Source of the DNA: Psychrobacter glacincola
Lineage (GTDB): Bacteria; Pseudomonadota; Gammaproteobacteria; Pseudomonadales; Moraxellaceae
Assembly: GCF_904846215.1 (NCBI RefSeq)
Contig: NZ_CAJGZK010000010.1
Span: 47,812-111,811, forward strand
Direction of reading: 5' to 3'
Length of the DNA stretch: 64,000 nt
In this document: positions 8,364 to 18,930 of the stretch, in pieces
How the letters are laid out: every line of letters begins with the position of its first letter
Numbering within the stretch: position 1 is the first letter of the stretch
Notes under the pieces: model-generated
Told to the model about the DNA's origin: nothing
Databases searched by the model: none
What the model saw: only the letters and a program-made list of their open reading frames with translations
Translations under genes and position numbers: made by a program

Positions 8364-9863
8364 TTAAGAATTGCCAAAAATCACCTTTTTGCCCGTCTGC
8401 AATCCCGATATCAAATCTTTGATATTATGAATGTCTAAGTTGCTTTGGGCACGTGTACAAGCCACATAAAGCAAGCGCAATTCTTCTGGGCTTATCTTGA
8501 CCGCATTGGTGTTGATATCATAATAAAAGTCGTCATCTAGCTGTACTTTCCCCCATTCAAGCCCTTTGGCTTTATGAGCGGTTGAGATGACATAGTCGGC
8601 ATTCTCAATGCTTGATAAGCTATTGACCGCTTGGCTTAAGACATTGGTGCCATGATCATCAACCAATTTGACCAGTGTTTTTAGATCACTGCCTTCATTG
8701 GTTTCAGAATACTCTTGTACGTCCGACCAATTATAAAAATACGCCAGCTCAGGGACACCATACGCCGATTTACCATTTTTTAAGTGTTCGGCTGCCTGAC
8801 AGAATTTTAGCATGCGCTCGGTATCGGCTTGGAGCGCCACTTTATGCCCAAGCTTTAGACCCGTCAACAGCTGAGACATTGCCGCAGCATTGGTACGGCA
8901 CAGAATGGCATCTTTTTTACTATGTACCATACCTTTGTCGGTGGAAGATTGCTTATTTGGATTACCTTTAAGGGGTACCTCTTCTTGCAGGGCCTTTAAT
9001 AGCGTATTGGCAATCTCAGCAATCGGCTCGCCAAAGCGAAAAGACTGGGTCAATAAAGTTTGTGGCAATGGCAGTTTTTTCATCGCATTGACGGCACCGC
9101 GCCATTCATAAATCTGCTGATGCGCGTCCCCGACGTAGATGACTTGCCGTGGTTGCTGAGTCAAAATTCCCATCATCAGTGGGTCAGCATCTTGCGCTTC
9201 ATCGAATAAAATAAAATCTGCTGGGATACTGGGCTTAGACAATGCCCAAAGTTTTAGGTAAATATCATGCCCGATACCAGCAGGGTGGCGCGCATCAATC
9301 GACTGTAGCCAGCGCTGCTCAACGGCAGGATAGAGCATCTCACGCAGCTGTTCAGCATCTGATCCATCAAGCCAGCTTGGAAATAAGATATGTCTTGGCG
9401 CAGGATAGCTGGCATGCGTACTACAAAAATTGCTGATAGCATCGCTGACGAAGCGTGATAATCGTGCTGGCGTGAGCGTAATATATTTATTAACGCCATC
9501 CATCTGCCTGCGTACTTGCACAGGTTGCAAACCCAAGTCATCGCCCAAACGCTTGGGCGAAAAGCGCGGTAACGACAGTTTTGCAGTGATATCACGGGCA
9601 ACATGGCGATAGGCAAGCGAGTGAAAGGTACGGCATTCTACATGTGGCGGGAATTTTGCGCGCGCGTCATTGGCAATGGCTTTGTTAAAGGCTAAGTACA
9701 AGCCGCGTCCGCGCAAACGCTCGCCAATCAATTTTAGCGTGGTTGTTTTACCGGCACCGGCATAAGCGACCACTTTAAAAGACTTGTGATCCATCGCCAT
9801 ATTGAGGGCGCTGAGCTGCTCGTCAGTGGGATCGCTCATATAAGCTGGCATAGATGCGGACAT
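8364..9863 (-). CDS. UvrD-like superfamily 1 DNA helicase
   Basis: A 499-residue ATP-dependent helicase of the compact UvrD/Rep-like type, acting on DNA in the cytoplasm. Motifs in order: Q-motif TDEQLSAL near 13-20, Walker A AYAGAGKTTTL (33-43), RTFHSLAY, Walker B DEAQD (221-225), motif III GDAHQQIYEWRG (245-256), motif V TAHKAKGLEWGKVQ (428-441) and motif VI LLYVACTRAQ (464-473). It is much shorter than UvrD (about 720) and lacks most of the 1B/2B inserts; it resembles the 'Fbh1-like' bacterial helicases. I keep the upstream ATG; an alternative start is Met9 (MSDPTDEQ). Solitary gene; its exact pathway cannot be told. Confidence 0.85.
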   Translation of the reverse strand: MSASMPAYMSDPTDEQLSALNMAMDHKSFKVVAYAGAGKTTTLKLIGERLRGRGLYLAFNKAIANDARAKFPPHVECRTFHSLAYRHVARDITAKLSLPRFSPKRLGDDLGLQPVQVRRQMDGVNKYITLTPARLSRFVSDAISNFCSTHASYPAPRHILFPSWLDGSDAEQLREMLYPAVEQRWLQSIDARHPAGIGHDIYLKLWALSKPSIPADFILFDEAQDADPLMMGILTQQPRQVIYVGDAHQQIYEWRGAVNAMKKLPLPQTLLTQSFRFGEPIAEIANTLLKALQEEVPLKGNPNKQSSTDKGMVHSKKDAILCRTNAAAMSQLLTGLKLGHKVALQADTERMLKFCQAAEHLKNGKSAYGVPELAYFYNWSDVQEYSETNEGSDLKTLVKLVDDHGTNVLSQAVNSLSSIENADYVISTAHKAKGLEWGKVQLDDDFYYDINTNAVKISPEELRLLYVACTRAQSNLDIHNIKDLISGLQTGKKVIFGNS

Positions 9864-9910
9864 AGCAAAGCTACCTAAAAGACTAAAAGAGGATAAAAAA
9901 TAAGAGGAGT

Positions 9911-9945
9911 AAAAAAAGCCACTGCATAGACAATGGCTGCTTTTG
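9911..9945 (-). terminator. Rho-independent terminator of tatABC
   Basis: Stem GCCACTG / CAATGGC (one mismatch) with a T-run on the minus strand (TTTTTTTAC), 54 bases after the tatC stop and before the helicase start. Confidence 0.7.
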
Positions 9946-9998
9946 TGTATATATCGCTGACAAGAATAACAATGCGTTATTCCGTATTTATTTACGGC

Positions 9999-10835
9999 TT
10001 AAGCAGGGTCACGATCTTCTTTGATTAAAATCCTTGCCAAAAACAATCCCAACTCAAACAACAACCACATTGGAATGGCAAGCATCAACATCGACACCCC
10101 ATCGGGCGGTGTGACAACGGCGGCAACTGCAAAACAGCCGACAATAATATAACGGCGTTTATCTTGTAAGCTCTGAATGGAGACAATGCCGACCAATATC
10201 AACAGCAAGGTGACGACTGGAATCTCAAATGTTATCCCAAATACCATAAACAGCTTGAGCGCAAAGCTCAGATAACTGTCGATATCTGTCATCGGCAAGA
10301 CATTCTGCGGCGCGAACATAATAAAGAATTTTAGAACACCTTTGAGTACAATAAAATAAGCAAAAGCCACCCCAGAATAAAATAAAAATATAGAGGACAG
10401 CAATACTGGAATAGCGACTTTTTTCTCTTTTTTATATAGGCCTGGCGCCACAAACGACCAGATTTGATACAAGATATAAGGCATGGCAAAAAATGCGGCG
10501 ACAAATATTGTCAAGCGTATTGGTGCCATAAAATTTGAAGTGATGTCTGTGGCAATCATCGTCGAGTTGGCAGGTAACTGGGCAACCAATGGATCCGATA
10601 AAAAATCATACAACTCGCGTGAAAAGCCGACCAACGCTAAAAATATCACCAATACTGCCACGCATATCTTAATCAGATGACGACGCAGTTCAATTAAATG
10701 CTCAGTGATAGGCATATCGGCCAACGTACCTAATATATCACCCGAATTATTGCTGTTTTCCGACTCTGTCTCGCCTTCAATGGCTGAGTCCGCTACCTTT
10801 TCTAGGCGGCTTTTTTGCCGTTTAAATAAACCCAT
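9999..10835 (-). CDS. tatC: Sec-independent translocase TatC
   Basis: Six-TM receptor of the Tat pathway for folded proteins; binds twin-arginine signals with TatB. The core PITEHLIELRRHLIK is the TatC start signature, and FVAPGLYKKEKK, the FEIPVV segment of TM4 and VVTPPDGVSMLMLAIPMWLLFELG are family hallmarks. There is an extra charged, Ser/Glu-rich N-terminus of about 40 residues before the conserved start. The tatB stop and this ATG overlap as TGATG, so translation is coupled; a GTG one codon upstream (10838) is an alternative start. Last gene of hisIE-tatA-tatB-tatC. Confidence 0.95.
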   Translation of the reverse strand: MGLFKRQKSRLEKVADSAIEGETESENSNNSGDILGTLADMPITEHLIELRRHLIKICVAVLVIFLALVGFSRELYDFLSDPLVAQLPANSTMIATDITSNFMAPIRLTIFVAAFFAMPYILYQIWSFVAPGLYKKEKKVAIPVLLSSIFLFYSGVAFAYFIVLKGVLKFFIMFAPQNVLPMTDIDSYLSFALKLFMVFGITFEIPVVTLLLILVGIVSIQSLQDKRRYIIVGCFAVAAVVTPPDGVSMLMLAIPMWLLFELGLFLARILIKEDRDPA

Positions 10836-11524
10836 CACTCATTCTCCTGTCGATTTACAGAAGCCTGTGTATTTAAAGGGCTGTCTAAAAGACTATCTAA
10901 GCCACTATTTAATAAAATATCGGCTTTATAGTTAGGTAAGTAGGGCGGCGCAGGCAAGCGACGTGCTTTGTCATAAGCGCCAAGGCGAAACCACATGTTT
11001 TCCCACGGCTTGGTTGTTAAAGGTTGAACAGGCTGCTTAATAGTAGAAGAATCTATTGCTGCATCACTAGGAATGCTCGTCATATCTTGATTTGATGATG
11101 GTTGACCGTCGGTTAGGCTGTCATCTTGCCCATCAGGATAAGAAACCGTCGCTGGCTCATCCTTATTTTGCATAGCTTTATTATTATTTGTCTGATTGGC
11201 AGGTGAGTCAGTCTTGTCTGAGGTTTTGAGGTTTTGACTCTGTGAATATTCAAATTCTTTCATACTGCCGCGCATCTCTGCCATTTCACGGCGCATTTCT
11301 GCTTCAGTTTTGCGAATTTTAGCCAGCTCTTTTTGCATGAGCTGACGGGTTTCAGCCAAATCAAGCTCCGCTTCAATCTCGGACTGCAAGGTAGAAACCG
11401 TACGGCGAATTTTGGCATACCATTGCCCAGCAGTACGCGCAGCTTGCGGTAGCTTTTCAGGACCCAAGACGATTAGGGCAATAACGCCAAAGAGGAGTAG
11501 TTCAGAAAACCCGATATCAAACAT
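10835..11524 (-). CDS. tatB: Sec-independent translocase TatB
   Basis: Single N-terminal membrane helix (about 5-21) followed by an amphipathic helix: MFDIGFSELLLFGVIALIVLGPEKLP is typical, with the conserved GPEKLP hinge and the Glu8 that separates TatB from TatA. A long coiled-coil stretch (about 40-95, KELAKIRKTEAEMRREM) follows. The 229 residues exceed the usual 140-170: the extra C-terminus is a low-complexity, Ser/Thr/Asn/Gln-rich tail that ends in a Pro-rich segment. It partners TatC in the signal-peptide receptor complex. It overlaps tatC and starts 27 bases after tatA. Confidence 0.93.
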   Translation of the reverse strand: MFDIGFSELLLFGVIALIVLGPEKLPQAARTAGQWYAKIRRTVSTLQSEIEAELDLAETRQLMQKELAKIRKTEAEMRREMAEMRGSMKEFEYSQSQNLKTSDKTDSPANQTNNNKAMQNKDEPATVSYPDGQDDSLTDGQPSSNQDMTSIPSDAAIDSSTIKQPVQPLTTKPWENMWFRLGAYDKARRLPAPPYLPNYKADILLNSGLDSLLDSPLNTQASVNRQENE

Positions 11525-11550
11525 AATGTTCCGATGTCACTGTCTAAATG

Positions 11551-11790
11551 CTATACATTATGCTTGTCATCAACCTTAGTGGTTGGGAGCTCTTCAGTGT
11601 GTGCATTGCCATCATGATCGAGCACCACTTGCTTTTTGGCATGCTCGGTATTTTCGTCTTTGACTGCTTCTTTGAAGCCTTTGACAGCGCCGCCCAAATC
11701 TTTGCCAGCATTTCTTAGCTTAGAGGTGCCAAATATGACGACCACTACCACCAATAATATCAGCCAATGCGTAATAGAAAAACTGCCCAT
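11551..11790 (-). CDS. tatA: Sec-independent translocase TatA
   Basis: 79 residues, the typical TatA size: [20 protein letters not shown] forms the membrane helix, then the [21 protein letters not shown] amphipathic helix with the FG and K.R..G.DLG pattern. It forms the pore or membrane-weakening oligomer of the Tat pathway. AAGGATACC precedes the ATG. First tat gene after hisIE, 188 bases downstream of its stop, in the order hisIE-tatA-tatB-tatC also known (with separate hisI and hisE) from other gammaproteobacteria. Confidence 0.95.
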   Translation of the reverse strand: MGSFSITHWLILLVVVVVIFGTSKLRNAGKDLGGAVKGFKEAVKDENTEHAKKQVVLDHDGNAHTEELPTTKVDDKHNV

Positions 11791-11978
11791 AAAGGTATCC
11801 TTGTGTTTTGGTTTTCAGTCTTTATGTGCCAACTTTGAGTTTATCAAGTATCAACATATTTAATAAAAAGTCTCGACATACAATGCCAATTGAAACAGAG
11901 TAATATTATACCCTGCACTTGTGACAGAAAGGTGAAAGCAACAATAATCAAACAGGTCCGCAATCTAGATTATCAAAA

Positions 11979-12818
11979 CTATCGTGCCGCTTTTTCATCA
12001 ATCCCTGATAAACCAAAACGTCGACCTAGCTCGTGTAATACCGCATCTGATTCGATATCGAACCATGCCAGTCCAACTAAGGTATGAAACCAGACATCTG
12101 CCACTTCATAGATAAGCTCATGACGGGCGTCATCATACTGCGCTTTATTGATATTTTCATCGCAATGAGCAAAATCTTTGGCAGCAATGATGCTTTCTGT
12201 GCTCTCTTCGCCCACTTTTTCTAGTATTTTATTGAGACCTTTGGCGTATAGGCTGGCCACATACGAGCTGCCAGCATCTGCTTGTTTGCGTTCTACTAAT
12301 ACTTTATCAAGCTGTTGTAAAATCGAGGTTCTACCTGCTTTGGCTTGATCAATATCGGAGCTGACAATGTTATTGGCTGTCGTATCGTTGGTTTGTGTAT
12401 GATTAGCTGCTTCATGCGAATGATAAATATCTGCAGGGTCTTTTAGTACTTTATCCACCGTTTGCCATTCAGGCGTTTGCCCGGACAAATCCAAACGCTG
12501 ATAAAAACAAGACTCGCGCCCGGTATGACAAGCGATACCACCTACTTGAGTGACGCTAAGCACAATCACATCGGCATCACAATCGAGACGAATATCATGT
12601 ACACGCTGAGTATGCCCTGATGATTCGCCTTTATGCCATAACTTGGCACGTGAGCGCGAAAAATACACCGCCGTTTGCGTTTCGGCAGTCAATTGTAGCG
12701 ATTCAGCATTCATCCACGCCATCATCAGAATACGTCCTGACTTATGATCTTGCGCAATTGCAGGAATCAAACCATCAGTATTAAAGTTTACGGCGGTCAG
12801 CCAAGCAGGTGAAGTCAT
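11979..12818 (-). CDS. hisIE: bifunctional phosphoribosyl-AMP cyclohydrolase / phosphoribosyl-ATP pyrophosphatase
   Basis: Catalyses histidine biosynthesis steps 2 and 3. The HisI part (about 1-125) shows [28 protein letters not shown], the metal-binding DCDADVIV and [14 protein letters not shown]. The HisE part (about 165-258) shows [16 protein letters not shown] and [24 protein letters not shown] 40-residue polar linker joins them. In Acinetobacter and Pseudomonas I recall hisI and hisE as separate genes next to tatA; here they are one frame, as in enterobacteria, yet still beside tat. The rest of the his operon is not in the window. Confidence 0.93.
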   Translation of the reverse strand: MTSPAWLTAVNFNTDGLIPAIAQDHKSGRILMMAWMNAESLQLTAETQTAVYFSRSRAKLWHKGESSGHTQRVHDIRLDCDADVIVLSVTQVGGIACHTGRESCFYQRLDLSGQTPEWQTVDKVLKDPADIYHSHEAANHTQTNDTTANNIVSSDIDQAKAGRTSILQQLDKVLVERKQADAGSSYVASLYAKGLNKILEKVGEESTESIIAAKDFAHCDENINKAQYDDARHELIYEVADVWFHTLVGLAWFDIESDAVLHELGRRFGLSGIDEKAAR

Positions 12819-13167
12819 AATCTTGTTGTCATCTTATAAGTAGAAAATAATAAAAATCCGCTAAGTATTCGCTAAATAATAGTGATTCAGCCTATCTGTC
12901 ATTTATGCGAGCGTTTCATCAACACGCAGTCTCTACTTAAACACAGCTTCGACTGACATTCAATATGTTAAATCAGCAAATGATGAACAATTATACCTGA
13001 GCTGCATTTTGATAGACCAATAATTGTCAATTAGTCACAATAGATTTGTGAAAACTCACACTCTACTTCCCAAACTTTTATTTATAAAATATTTGAAGAC
13101 AAACATGGGTTAAACGTTATTCATTTTGAATAAGAAGGGTCAGTAAGAGTATGAGGCAAAACTTTCC
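12819..13167. other. intergenic region, divergent hisIE / rpmI
   Basis: AT-rich non-coding DNA upstream of the rpmI promoter. No infC is present here, although infC usually precedes rpmI. I see no ORF with a ribosome site, no repeat copy and no convincing hisIE promoter. Confidence 0.5.
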
Positions 13168-13197
13168 TTGTCAAAACAGCGACCTATCTGTTAAAAT
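13168..13197 (+). promoter_or_regulatory. sigma70-type promoter of rpmI-rplT
   Basis: -35 TTGTCA (13168-13173) and -10 TAAAAT (13192-13197) with an 18-base spacer; the transcript would start near 13204 and have a leader of about 105 nt. Confidence 0.6.
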
Positions 13198-13205
13198 AGC
13201 GCCTC

Positions 13206-13242
13206 CCACCTCGAGGCAAATAGAGGTTTGGTGCCTGTTTTT
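13206..13242 (+). promoter_or_regulatory. attenuator-like hairpin in the rpmI leader
   Basis: AGGCA (13214-13218) pairs with TGCCT (13232-13236), followed directly by GTTTTT, as in an intrinsic terminator. An alternative pairing of CCTC (13209-13212) with GAGG (13223-13226) would compete with it. This is the layout of a leader that switches between terminator and antiterminator, e.g. under L20 control, but the stem is short. Confidence 0.35.
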
Positions 13243-13308
13243 ACAGCTACCAATCATTATTGACTATTTGACGACCAGGTTCTATCAAAGACAAAGAGGC
13301 AAATCATC

Positions 13309-13506
13309 ATGAAAAATAAGATGAAAACCAGAAGCGGTGCCGCTAAACGCTTCAAAAAAACAGCGAACGGTTTTAAGCGTAAGCAAGCATTCAAAAGCCA
13401 TATTTTGACCAAGAAATCACCTAAGCGTATTCGCCAGTTGCGTGGTCTTAAGTTGGTGCACAAGTCTGACGAAGCAGCAGTTCGTCGTATGTGCCCATAC
13501 ATTTAA
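13309..13506 (+). CDS. rpmI: 50S ribosomal protein bL35
   Basis: 65 residues, basic, of exactly the family size. [21 protein letters not shown], the family pattern [16 protein letters not shown], and the VRRMCPYI C-terminus match Moraxellaceae-type L35. The ATG at 13309 gives four residues (MKNK) before the conserved [13 protein letters not shown] lies upstream at a good distance. rplT follows after 150 bases. Normally infC precedes rpmI; here it is absent and rpmI has its own promoter and leader. Confidence 0.97.
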
Positions 13507-13656
13507 TAGGCTATCGTCATTTATCTTTAATTAAGCGCTGTTTAATGAATAGCTACTGAATTAAAAATAACTGACTTTGCAATTTGATAACGATGTCTAT
13601 TATCCGATGACATCGTGATTCGTTTAATAATGATTAAAAATATCTTGGAGTAATTT

Positions 13657-14013
13657 ATGGCCCGTGTAAAACGTGGTGTACAGGCGAATCGTCGTCACAA
13701 AAAAATCTTAAAGCGTGCAAAAGGCTACTACGGTGCCCGTTCACGTGTTTACCGCGTAGCGGTACAAGCAGTAACCAAAGCTGGTCAATATGCTTATCGT
13801 GACCGTCGCAACAAAAAACGTACTTTCCGTCGTCTTTGGATTGCACGTATCAATGCTGGTGCACGCTTAAACGGCTTAAGTTATAGCCGCTTTATCAATG
13901 GTATGAAAAAAGCTAACATCTCAATCGATCGTCGCGTACTTGCTGACATCGCTATGCATGATGCAGCGACTTTCACAGCGTTGGTCGAAAAAGCTAAAGC
14001 GGAACTGGCATAA
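13657..14013 (+). CDS. rplT: 50S ribosomal protein bL20
   Basis: 118 residues, the usual length. The family start [21 protein letters not shown] and [18 protein letters not shown] are followed by [20 protein letters not shown] and [11 protein letters not shown]. Early 50S assembly protein that binds 23S rRNA; in other bacteria L20 also represses its own operon by binding the leader mRNA, so the rpmI leader hairpin is a candidate target. GGAGT precedes the ATG. A Rho-independent terminator follows at 14116. Confidence 0.98.
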   Translation: MARVKRGVQANRRHKKILKRAKGYYGARSRVYRVAVQAVTKAGQYAYRDRRNKKRTFRRLWIARINAGARLNGLSYSRFINGMKKANISIDRRVLADIAMHDAATFTALVEKAKAELA

Positions 14014-14115
14014 ATATTAACCTTCCTTTAGGTAGGCTACTTTTTAAGTCGTTATTGACAAGTAGTTATCTACATGGATAGGAATAATATTGATTAATAG
14101 GTCGATATTAATAAA

Positions 14116-14145
14116 AGCTACCGCTGGTCGGTGGCTTTTTTTATA
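14116..14145 (+). terminator. Rho-independent terminator after rplT
   Basis: Stem AGCTACCG / CGGTGGCT with one G-T pair and a short loop, then TTTTTTTT. It separates rpmI-rplT from pheST. The rest of the gap to pheS (14014-14336) holds no gene I can support. Confidence 0.85.
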
Positions 14146-14261
14146 TCACATTGTCTGACAGCTGATTTTTAGCGCCAGAGTAAAATACGTTTTTATGAAA
14201 TAGTTTTTATCATCGTCTAAATATTCAAGCCATTCATATTAATAGTATCGTCGTCACATGA

Positions 14262-15392
<1,131 letters not shown>

Positions 15393-15496
15393 AGTGCTCT
15401 TTGTTTATATAAAAAGTGCTCCCTGTTAATATGACAGGTTAATACGCCAACCTTTAATTCAAAATATTTATTATAAAATTCTGATCCGAGATACTT

Positions 15497-17911
15497 ATGA
15501 AAATTAGCGAACAATGGCTACGTCAATGGGTGAATCCCAATAATAACAGTGAACAATTGGCAGACCAACTAACGATGGCTGGGCTTGAGATTGATGATCG
15601 CTATGCGGTTGCCCGTGCCTTTAGTGGTGTGGTTGTCGGTGAAGTTATCAGCGTCGAGCAACATCCAGATGCGGATAAATTGCGTGTGACGCAGGTTAAT
15701 ATTGGTTCAGCTGAGCCGTTACAAATCGTTTGCGGCGCGCCCAATGTCACTGTCGGTATGAAAGTGCCCGTTGCCACCGTCGGTGCTGTTTTGCCCAGTG
15801 ATGATGTCAGTAATGGTAAGGCCGGCTTTCAAATTAAGAATGGCAATCTACGCGGTGTGGCTTCTAATGGTATGTTATGCGGCGCATCTGAGATTGATTT
15901 AACCGATAGTATTGATGGTTTGCTTGAGCTACCTGCTGACGCACTAATCGGCATGGATATTCGTGAGTATTTGGGCTTAGACAATCAAATCCTAGATATT
16001 TCTATCACCCCAAACCGCGGTGATTGCTTTAGCGTACGTGGTATTGCGCGCGAGATCTCAGTGATTAATGATTTGCCTTTACAGATGCCAAATATTCCTG
16101 AAAGCGTTACTACTGATAACGAAAAGATGCCATCTGTGACAGTTGATGCTATTGCAGCTTGCCCGCGTTATTTATTACAATCGATTAGCAATATTGATCG
16201 TAGCATTGAGACGCCAAAATGGATGCAAGATGCGCTAGTGCAGTCAGGACTTCGCTCGCACAACTTTTTGGTTGATGTGACCAACTATGTATTGATGGAA
16301 TTGGGTCAGCCACTACATGCGTTCGATGCTGATACCATCGAGGGCGATATCGTTGTGCGTTTGGCACGTCCTGAAGAAACCATTACTTTGCTGAATGAGC
16401 AACTCATTACTTTGATGGGTGATGAATTAGTTATTGCTGATGATAAAGGCGCACTTGCTCTAGCGGGTATCATGGGCGGTCAACGCAGTAGTGTTACTGA
16501 TAGCACGACTAATATTTTGTTAGAGAGTGCCTTCTTTAATCCATTGGCTATCGCTGCACGCGCACGCCGTTTTGGTCTGCATACTGATGCCTCACAACGT
16601 TTTGAGCGCGGTGTCGATTTTGAGTTGCCAGCGCTTGCTTTAGCGCGTGCCGTTGATTTGATGACTAGCGTTACAGGTAGCCAAGCAGGACAAATCGTAA
16701 AAGTTGAAAGTAGCAATCACTTACCTAATCGTGCGCCTATTAGCTTGCCAATGACAAAGGTTGGTGATGTCATCGGTATTGAGATTGAGCCTACAGTGAT
16801 GGTACGTATCTTGACTCAATTAGGCTTTAAAGTAGAACAGCAAGCGGATAGCCTTATTTGCACGCCGCCATCGTATCGCTTTGATATGAGTATCCGCGAG
16901 GATTTGATTGAAGAGATTGCTCGTATCTATGGCTATGACAATATTCCAAGCATCTTGCCGCACCTGCAAGTCAGCATGGATTACGACGATACCGCAGACT
17001 TGAGTCATCAAATGAAGCTGGCATTGGTCGATAATGGCTATATGGAAGCGATTAGCTTTAGCTTTAGTGATGCCAAACTAGAAGCCTTGCTTGATGATAA
17101 AGCTTTGGGCGAAGTGTTGGCACTGGCCAATCCTATCTCTAGCGATTTGGCGGTGATGCGCCGTACCTTGCTATCAAGCTTATTGCCTTGTGTACAATAT
17201 AACCTGAATCGCCAGCAATCACGTGTGCGTTTCTTTGAAACGGGTCTAAGTTTCGTCGGTCAAAGTATCAGTAATCTGGTACAGACCCCAAGTATTGCTT
17301 TGGTAGCAGTTGGCGATATTTGGGATGAGCAGGCTTATCAAAATCGCGCGTTAGACTTTTATGATTTGAAGCATGATATTGAGCAGCTACTACCCGCGCA
17401 AGTAGATAGTGCACGTATCCGCTATGAGCGTAGTGAGCTAGCTTTCTTGCATCCTGGTCAAAGCGCCAAGCTTTATATTGACGATCAATATGTTGGCTGG
17501 TTAGGACAATTACATCCGAATACTGCCAAACAATTAGATCTGACCACCACTTGGGTTGCACAGTTGTCACTGGCACCATTACTAACGCTTGCTCGTGAAC
17601 AACATTCAATCATCACCCCAAGTAAGTTCCCGCAAGTCCGCCGCGATATCGCCATATTGATAGACAGCGACATCAGCCTTCAAACTTTAGAGTCAACCAT
17701 ACGCAAAGCGTCAGGTGCACTCTTGACTGATCTTTGGTTGTTTGATGTCTATCAAGGCGAAAAAGTGCCAGCAGGTCAACGTTCATTGGCCTTTGCATTA
17801 ATATGGCAAGATAAAACGCAAACCTTGTCGGATGACGCCGTAAAAACGGCCACTGATAAAGTGGTACAAGCATTGACGCTTGAGCATTCAGCACAGCTGC
17901 GCGACAGCTGA
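15497..17911 (+). CDS. pheT: phenylalanine--tRNA ligase beta subunit
   Basis: 804 residues, normal length. Domains in order: N-terminal MKISEQWLRQWVNP and the EMAP/OB tRNA-binding fold (about 40-150, VGEVISVEQHPDADKLRV), B3/B4 editing domain with ITPNRGDCFSVRGIAREI, B5 domain (about 405-475), the catalytic-like core with ALANPISSDLAVMRRTLLSSLL, and the C-terminal FDX-ACB anticodon domain (about 710-800, SKFPQVRRDIAILID). The order pheS-pheT-ihfA is the classic gammaproteobacterial one. A divergent repeat copy follows directly after the stop. Confidence 0.97.
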   Translation: MKISEQWLRQWVNPNNNSEQLADQLTMAGLEIDDRYAVARAFSGVVVGEVISVEQHPDADKLRVTQVNIGSAEPLQIVCGAPNVTVGMKVPVATVGAVLPSDDVSNGKAGFQIKNGNLRGVASNGMLCGASEIDLTDSIDGLLELPADALIGMDIREYLGLDNQILDISITPNRGDCFSVRGIAREISVINDLPLQMPNIPESVTTDNEKMPSVTVDAIAACPRYLLQSISNIDRSIETPKWMQDALVQSGLRSHNFLVDVTNYVLMELGQPLHAFDADTIEGDIVVRLARPEETITLLNEQLITLMGDELVIADDKGALALAGIMGGQRSSVTDSTTNILLESAFFNPLAIAARARRFGLHTDASQRFERGVDFELPALALARAVDLMTSVTGSQAGQIVKVESSNHLPNRAPISLPMTKVGDVIGIEIEPTVMVRILTQLGFKVEQQADSLICTPPSYRFDMSIREDLIEEIARIYGYDNIPSILPHLQVSMDYDDTADLSHQMKLALVDNGYMEAISFSFSDAKLEALLDDKALGEVLALANPISSDLAVMRRTLLSSLLPCVQYNLNRQQSRVRFFETGLSFVGQSISNLVQTPSIALVAVGDIWDEQAYQNRALDFYDLKHDIEQLLPAQVDSARIRYERSELAFLHPGQSAKLYIDDQYVGWLGQLHPNTAKQLDLTTTWVAQLSLAPLLTLAREQHSIITPSKFPQVRRDIAILIDSDISLQTLESTIRKASGALLTDLWLFDVYQGEKVPAGQRSLAFALIWQDKTQTLSDDAVKTATDKVVQALTLEHSAQLRDS

Positions 17912-17936
17912 CCTCTAATCATAAAAGACAGATACT

Positions 17937-18118
17937 CTATAGCCTCAATAAAAATGGGGCTATAAAGTTTCGCTACAGTTGATCCACTTTTAAAAGAGCA
18001 CAACACTACTGGGGTTAATGATTCGCAGCCTCTGTCTGCTAGCTACAGCAAGCAAGAAAAATTAACCCCAGTAGCGATTTATAACATTTGTATTTCTTTT
18101 ATTTAGGACTGACTATAG
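17937..18118. repeat. 140-bp hairpin repeat, copy 1 (divergent)
   Basis: Fills most of the pheT-ihfA gap. The right end TGACTATAG and the inner block GCAGCCTCTGTCTGC...ACAGCAAGCAAG are the family's, but the outer arms have drifted and the left end is uncertain. The stem is CTACTGGGGTTAAT paired perfectly with ATTAACCCCAGTAG over 14 bp, whereas other copies have GCTGGTA/TACCAGC here, so both arms changed together. Orientation A (left end of AAAATA type). Confidence 0.75.
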
Positions 18119-18203
18119 TTATAAAAATTAGTGGCTAATAGAAGATTTTCTTCGTAGAGTAAGTTAAGTAGTTATTAACAAAGGATTTTAATACCGTCAT
18201 TTA

Positions 18204-18232
18204 TTAAAATGAAGGCAAAAAACCTTTATAAT
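18204..18232 (+). promoter_or_regulatory. probable ihfA promoter
   Basis: -10 TATAAT (18227-18232), consensus, with TTAAAA (18204-18209) 17 bases upstream as a weak -35. It would give a leader of about 60 nt and lets ihfA be transcribed apart from pheST. Confidence 0.5.
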
Positions 18233-18301
18233 AGCTATCATTAATTCTCATACCGCTAAACCATGATATTCGACATCACGACATAGCATAGGAGTCGTAC
18301 T

Positions 18302-18598
18302 GTGAGCACCTTAACCAAATCTGACATGATTGAGCATTTGATGAGTCATCTAAACCTAACACGCCAAGAAGGTCGCTGTTTGGTGGAGAATTTTTTTGAT
18401 GAATTATCAGAGAGTTTGATTGATGGCAAAGAGGTCAAGCTTTCAGGCTTTGGCAACTTTGAGCTTAAAGACAAAAATAGCCGCCCAGGTCGTAACCCTA
18501 AGACAGGGGAGCCTGTTTCGGTATCGGCACGCCGCGTTGTGACCTTTAAGACAGGACAAAAATTCCGTCAACAGGTCGATGAGCGACTGTTTGATTAA
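18302..18598 (+). CDS. ihfA: integration host factor alpha subunit
   Basis: 98-residue DNA-bending protein of the HU/IHF family; forms IHF with the beta subunit (not in the window). TLTKSDMIEHL, VKLSGFGNFELKDKNSRPGRNPKTGE (flexible arm with the Pro that intercalates in DNA) and RRVVTFKTGQKFR are typical of the alpha chain. The start is GTG at 18302, supported by AGGAG about nine bases upstream. Conserved position behind pheT. After the stop come a repeat copy and a terminator. Confidence 0.96.
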   Translation: MSTLTKSDMIEHLMSHLNLTRQEGRCLVENFFDELSESLIDGKEVKLSGFGNFELKDKNSRPGRNPKTGEPVSVSARRVVTFKTGQKFRQQVDERLFD

Positions 18599-18740
18599 TA
18601 ATGGTAATAGGTAGTGGTTCAAAATGATGGTTATCGCAGTTGTCTGTTAAATCGACTGTCATAGCCATCATTTTTTATGCGACATGGTTATATATGACGG
18701 ATAGTGTGAGCAAATTTAACTGACAGGCAGGGCAGGTATG

Positions 18741-18879
18741 CTATAGTCAAAATACTCTAAAAACGTTACGGTACTGCTGGTACAAATTTTTTGTAGCCTC
18801 TGTCTGCATCGGCACAGCAAGCAAGAAAAATTGATACCAGCAGTACTTAATCTGTCGATATTACTTTCACTGACTATAG
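18741..18879. repeat. 140-bp hairpin repeat, copy 2
   Basis: Full-length, 139 bp, orientation A. Ends CTATAGTCA and TGACTATAG are perfect inverted repeats. Stem TACTGCTGGTA / TACCAGCAGTA. Lies between ihfA and the convergent lipoprotein terminator; the rest of the gap 18599-18992 is non-coding. Confidence 0.9.
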
Positions 18880-18930
18880 GTTATTGCTAAAAGCCGTAAA
18901 CTATACGCTACAAGTTATAAATAATGGGCA

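Noticed and set aside
8364..9863. Part of a defence system (helicase plus DUF2971-type genes)
   Set aside because: The helicase is solitary between dusC and tatC, with no nuclease or other defence gene near it.
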